Shown: one piece after another, positions 60,851-64,000 of the stretch
Layout: each line of letters starts with the position of its first letter
How positions within the stretch are numbered: position 1 is the first letter of the stretch
NCBI GenBank assembly: GCA_905221605.1
Contig: CAJNDS010002734.1
Coordinates: 965,779 to 1,029,778, forward strand
Direction of reading: 5' to 3'
Source of the DNA: Symbiodinium natans
Lineage: Eukaryota; Sar; Dinophyceae; Suessiales; Symbiodiniaceae
DNA length: 64,000 nt
Made by a program: the position numbers and the translations under genes
Notes under the pieces: generated by a model
Told to the model about the DNA's origin: nothing
What the model saw: the letters and a program-made list of their open reading frames with translations, nothing else
Databases searched by the model: none

Positions 60851-63078
60851 AAGCCGAGGCTTGGAGACGGCTCCTGGCCGAGCGCGCCGGCGGCGACGAC
60901 CTGCGCCTGGCCTTCGCGCTGCGGCCGATGGCATGTCAGGCACCAGAGGGGGGTCTGCCCCCCTTGACACGAAGGGTTTAGGGTTTAGGGTTTAGGGTTC
61001 TTCGTACTCTAAGGGATTATGGTGTACCTCATTCCCTCATGTCCTACTGGGGACTAATAGGGGGGGGGGGGGGGAAGAGGGGGTGATAGGTGGTAAGGGT
61101 GTGGGTATGGAGGGTCTGCAGCAGAAGGGTGTCAAAGGTTGAGGAGAGAGTTGTGGAGGGTTTTAGACTTTTAGAGGCTTGGGGGGGGGGGTTAGCTCTT
61201 CCAGGGATTTAGTTACGGGGACTCGGGCTTCGCCCAAAAGGTAGCAGACCGCCCGAGCTGTCAAAACTAGACCCTTATAAACCCTAAACCCTAAATCCTA
61301 AACCCTAGACCCTAGACCCTAGACCCTGAACCCGTTTAAGCCCCGCCTGCCTTCGCCTTCGTCGAACCCTCGTCGAATCGAAGCTTTGCACTCCTTGTCG
61401 AGGCTTGTTTGGGGTCAGGATTTGTCACTGCCGTGGGTTTTTTGTTGCGAATCAGCTCGTTCAATCCCAGTCGAAGGTTACCAAACGAGAAGCATTCCCC
61501 ACTTGCTGCAGGAGTTGCGCCAGCTTGGTCCAGAAAGATACCTTGGCAAGAAGACGCCCGGCTGAAGGTTCCAGCTCGTGTGACTACACCAGGATGCACG
61601 CCGCAAGATCCGTGCATGGTGCTATCACTGAAGCAACCGAGAATAGGGGCAGAAACTGTGTCCCCACTGGTAGTCTCAATCATGAAGAAGTCGAGCACTG
61701 GCAAAGGAAGGAGCCAGGGGCGCAGCCACTCTTCAACAATGAGGGGAAGGTGAACCTTCAGTGCTGCACTCAGATTCTCTGACATGTCTCAACCACTCAT
61801 CTGATCTCACAGTACATCACTGGCGAGCCGACCGAGCTATCACCCCCCCCCCCCCAAACCATCTAAGAAACCCCACCACACCCCCCTGCCACTCCCCCAA
61901 CCTCCTCCCCCCACCCCCCCCCTACATAGAAAAATAAGAGAAACCTAACCCTACAGCAAAGACCCTAAACACCCCAAAGAGCCCTGAACACCCACCCTCG
62001 AAGCCCTAGATGCCCTAAACCCTACCCCACCAAATAAACCCTAAACCCTAAACCCTCAACCCCTCCAAGGTTCCTACTAGCCAGCTACAAGGCCTCAGAG
62101 AAGCGCCGTGCTGAGGACAAGGCTGGATGGGTGTGAGAGTTCTTCGGTTTCGGGGCTAAGGGTTTTAGAGTTCAGTGTTTCAGGGTTCTTATGTTGGTTT
62201 AGGGTTTCAGGGTTTAGGGCTTTTGGCCGTTTTCAGGTTTGCAATAGGGCTTTACAGGTCAGGCGGATTCCACAATTGCAGTCTCTGGTTTGCCTCAGGA
62301 CGCGGCGAGCCCACACCACCCGTTCCTTCTTTGGCTGGTGAAGCAGGCCGGGAGTGCAGAAAAGAAACACTAATCAGCAGCGCTCTCTGACGTTCTACGT
62401 ACCCAAGCGAAATCACTTTTCAGGGACCCAGAGACTCCAGTACTCCTTAATGAAGGAATATTTCTTAAACCATATAAGGAACCCTATTATAATTTAGGAA
62501 GTATTCCGTAACTCAGGGGTATTGGAGTCCCTGGGAAGTCCCCTTCACCTGCCTACCCTGCAAGGCGCGCGCGCTACGGCTCCTGAGCAGGCAAGAGGTG
62601 CGCCGCGGGCAGATCCCAAACAAGCGTCTGGACCAGGCGCCCAGCTCCACGGGAAACAGGCTTCTGTTTGTTGGTCCGGTAGATGGGCGCAGTCGGATTG
62701 TGTCAAAAGGCGGTGCCTAATCCAGCACAAGATTTCCACCTACATGTTTGACAAGATCTCGCAAGCTGGCTTGTAGAGACAAACCTTCATGTTACATCAT
62801 TTCAACAACACCGTCGACTGCACTTATGGTCGAGTCCTCCACACATTCAACAACAAATCTTCAGCCAGCTGTGATACCTGCAATATGTACTTGTAGATGG
62901 ATGCGCATATATATATATATATATATATACGAGCGCCAGCAAAAAACAGATGAAGGCCACGCCCGTTGCCAGCAGAATGGCCTTCCGCGCAACGCAGGCG
63001 AAGAGCAGTGGCTACAGCCTCGCGGATGAAGCCAACTTGGTGCAGGCGCCATGCTACCGGCTCGAGGATGTGGGATGA
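60851..63078 (+). CDS. exon cluster, unrecognised protein(s)
   Basis: Exons: 60851-60975 (WRRLLAERAGGDDLRLAFAL then RPMACQAPEGGLPPL; bracketed by CCCTATAAA and TTTAGGG tracts), ~61511-61560 (ELRQLGPERYLGKKTPG), ~61568-61661 (TPGCTPQDPCMVLSLKQPRI, CTG|GTAGTC), ~62075-62129 (ASYKASEKRRAEDKAGW|GTGTGA), ~62300-62372 (HHPFLLWLVKQAGSAEKK, TAA), ~62568-62721 (LLSRQEVRRGQIPNKRLDQA then PSSTGNRLLFVGPV, TAA) and ~62936-63078 (MAFRATQAKSSGYSLADEAN, TGA). Three in-frame stops suggest parts of two or three genes or mis-set exon ends. No domain recognised. 61840-62035 is C-rich degenerate sequence without a gene. Confidence 0.5.
62424..62535. repeat. inverted-repeat element (family V)
   Basis: GGGACCCAGAGACTCCAGTA and GGTATTGGAGTCCCTGGG are inverted ends. 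The interior GGAATATTTCTTAAAC / AGGAAGTATTCCG also pairs. It separates two candidate exons. Confidence 0.7.
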
Positions 63079-63102
63079 TGTGGGCCAGAGGGGAACACAT
63101 AC

Positions 63103-63245
63103 TTGGAGGTTCAAAGGTAGGTATGAGTAGGGTTGTAAGTACCCTAGATAAGGAGACAAGGTTGTGACATGTCATGACCATGTATAGCTTAGCTTATAAC
63201 TATAATTACCCTATGTATATCCCCTCTTATAGCTACCCATGAAAC
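63103..63245. repeat. introner family B, long copy
   Basis: ACTTGGAGGTTCAAAGGTAG at left and TCTTATAGCTACCCATGAA at right, with a 30-bp GACATGTCATG palindrome in the loop. It is followed directly by a CCCTAAA tract, so the last bases of the right arm (CCTCCAAGT) are missing. Confidence 0.75.
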
Positions 63246-63353
63246 CCTAAACCCTGAACGCTAAACCCTAAACGCTAAACCCTAAACTCTAAACCCTAAA
63301 CCCTAAACCCTAAACCCTAAACCCTTCAAGTGGGAGACATGCGCTGGCCCCAG

Positions 63354-63795
63354 GCTTCCGACGAAGAAAAAGATCGCCGGAAAGACGCCGATGAGCGCGA
63401 GAAGGCACGGCGACGTGATATGCAAGAAGTCTCAGAGAAGAAGGTATAGGGTTTAGGGTTTAGGGTTTCGGGTTTAGGGGATTAGGTTTAGGGTTTAGGG
63501 TTCAGGGTTTAGGGTGTTGAGCCTTAATAGCCCTGAACTTTCATGTCCGAGCGCTCAAAAGCTTTGAGAGTTTGAGGCTACACCCTAAACCCTGTCAGCC
63601 TCTAACCCCTTAAACCCTTAAGCCTGAAGCCCTACTTTGGGAAATGCCCACCTTATGCATCCCCCTAAACCCTAAACCCTAATCCCATTACAAATTGGTG
63701 GCTTCGAGGCGGGCTTGGACGCTCTGCCCCGCGAAGTTCACTTCCCGGAGAGGTCGACAAGCGCGACACTCAGCGTGCCGCGTAGCAGGGCTGAG
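63354..63795 (+). CDS. two exons of an unrecognised charged protein
   Basis: Exon 63354-63443 (30 codons, DEEKDRRKDADEREKARRRD, ending AAG|GTATAG at the edge of a TTTAGGG tract) has the charge pattern of a single alpha-helix or coiled coil. Exon 63709-63795 (LDALPREVHFPERSTSATLS, ending GAG|GCTTTAG, a GC donor running into the repeat) follows. Both have CCCTAAA upstream and TTTAGGG downstream. The gene continues beyond the window (an exon may start at about 63990). Confidence 0.6.
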
Positions 63796-63798
63796 GCT

Positions 63799-63915
63799 TT
63801 AGGGTAGTTTAGGGTAGTTTAGGGTAGTTTAGGGTAGTTTAGGGTAGTTTAGGGTAGTTTAGGGTAGTTTAGGGTAGTTTAGGGTAGTTTAGGGTAGTTA
63901 GGGTAGTTAGGGTAG
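63799..63915. repeat. variant tract of decamer TTTAGGGTAG
   Basis: Eleven or so TTTAGGGTAG units (the last ones lacking TT) are followed head-to-head by six CCCTAAA units at 63915-63955. A telomere-like heptamer plus TAG has been amplified as a new unit. Confidence 0.95.
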
Positions 63916-64000
63916 CCCTAAACCCTAAACCCTAAACCCTAAACCCTAAACCCTCAACATTGCTTCGGTTCCGCCGAGGTCAGTTCGAGCTCGCGGAGTC

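Noticed and set aside
150-63955. Window as a chromosome end or subtelomere
   Set aside because: Telomere-type tracts are short, alternate in orientation and sit between exons throughout; there is no terminal array.
1-64000. tRNA, rRNA or snRNA genes
   Set aside because: No cloverleaf-like A/B box pair or recognisable rRNA segment was noticed by eye; a tRNAscan or Infernal run would be decisive.

Overview
The window looks like nuclear DNA of an alveolate, most likely a dinoflagellate of the Polarella/Symbiodiniaceae type. The evidence is: (i) about 150 dispersed tracts of the plant/dinoflagellate-type telomere heptamer TTTAGGG/CCCTAAA; (ii) genes broken into many short exons, all read here on the + strand; (iii) many GC-AG introns beside GT-AG ones; (iv) intron-sized inverted-repeat elements (introners) in at least a dozen families. 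A chromerid or another alga with TTTAGGG telomeres is not excluded. No rRNA, tRNA, CRISPR array or prokaryotic-style operon was seen.

Recognised genes. At the left edge (252-1773) is the C-terminal half of an acyl-CoA dehydrogenase. At 33382-36376 is a secreted, single-domain catalase-peroxidase (KatG-like) with the distal Arg/Trp/His, the Tyr and Met of the Met-Tyr-Trp adduct, the proximal His and its Asp. At about 24.6-27.0 kb and 30.3-33.0 kb are two leucine-rich-repeat genes. The remaining exons, about 120, were read from an open frame plus flanking AG and GT/GC sites. I do not recognise their products: a membrane protein (4.5-5.9 kb), a Cys-rich protein (45-49.4 kb) and a gene with duplicated Lys/Glu-rich and Arg/Lys-rich exons (57.3-60.2 kb) stand out. 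Gene boundaries between exon clusters are guesses guided by in-frame stops.

Layout: 0.2-1.8 ACAD; 2-6 small clusters and a membrane protein; 6.4-8.3, 8.7-10.5, 10.7-11.0, 11.1-13.1, 13.2-14.2, 14.6-16.0 and 16.2-17.7 unrecognised multi-exon genes; 18.3-22.7 a gene rich in long CCCTAAA tracts; 23.0-24.5 a small cluster; 24.6-27.0 LRR-1; 27.4-30.2 an island of microsatellites, a large palindromic array and degenerate repeats; 30.3-33.0 LRR-2; 33.4-36.4 KatG; 36.8-43.1, 43.4-44.3, 44.7-51.8, 51.9-56.4, 57.3-60.5 and 60.9-end further exon clusters.

The most interesting signal is the relation between telomere-like tracts, introners and splice sites. Tracts preferentially lie as CCCTAAA just upstream of an exon and TTTAGGG just downstream, so many introns begin with (UUUAGGG)n and end with (CCCUAAA)n and could fold into a long hairpin. 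TTTAGGG units also provide GT (G|GTTTAG) and AG (TTTAG|G) splice sites. Several tracts are insertions inside introner copies, or next to exons, and are flanked by direct duplications of 8-45 bp. Three introner copies (families B and C) coincide with phase-consistent introns, and two family-E copies carry perfect 8-bp target duplications.
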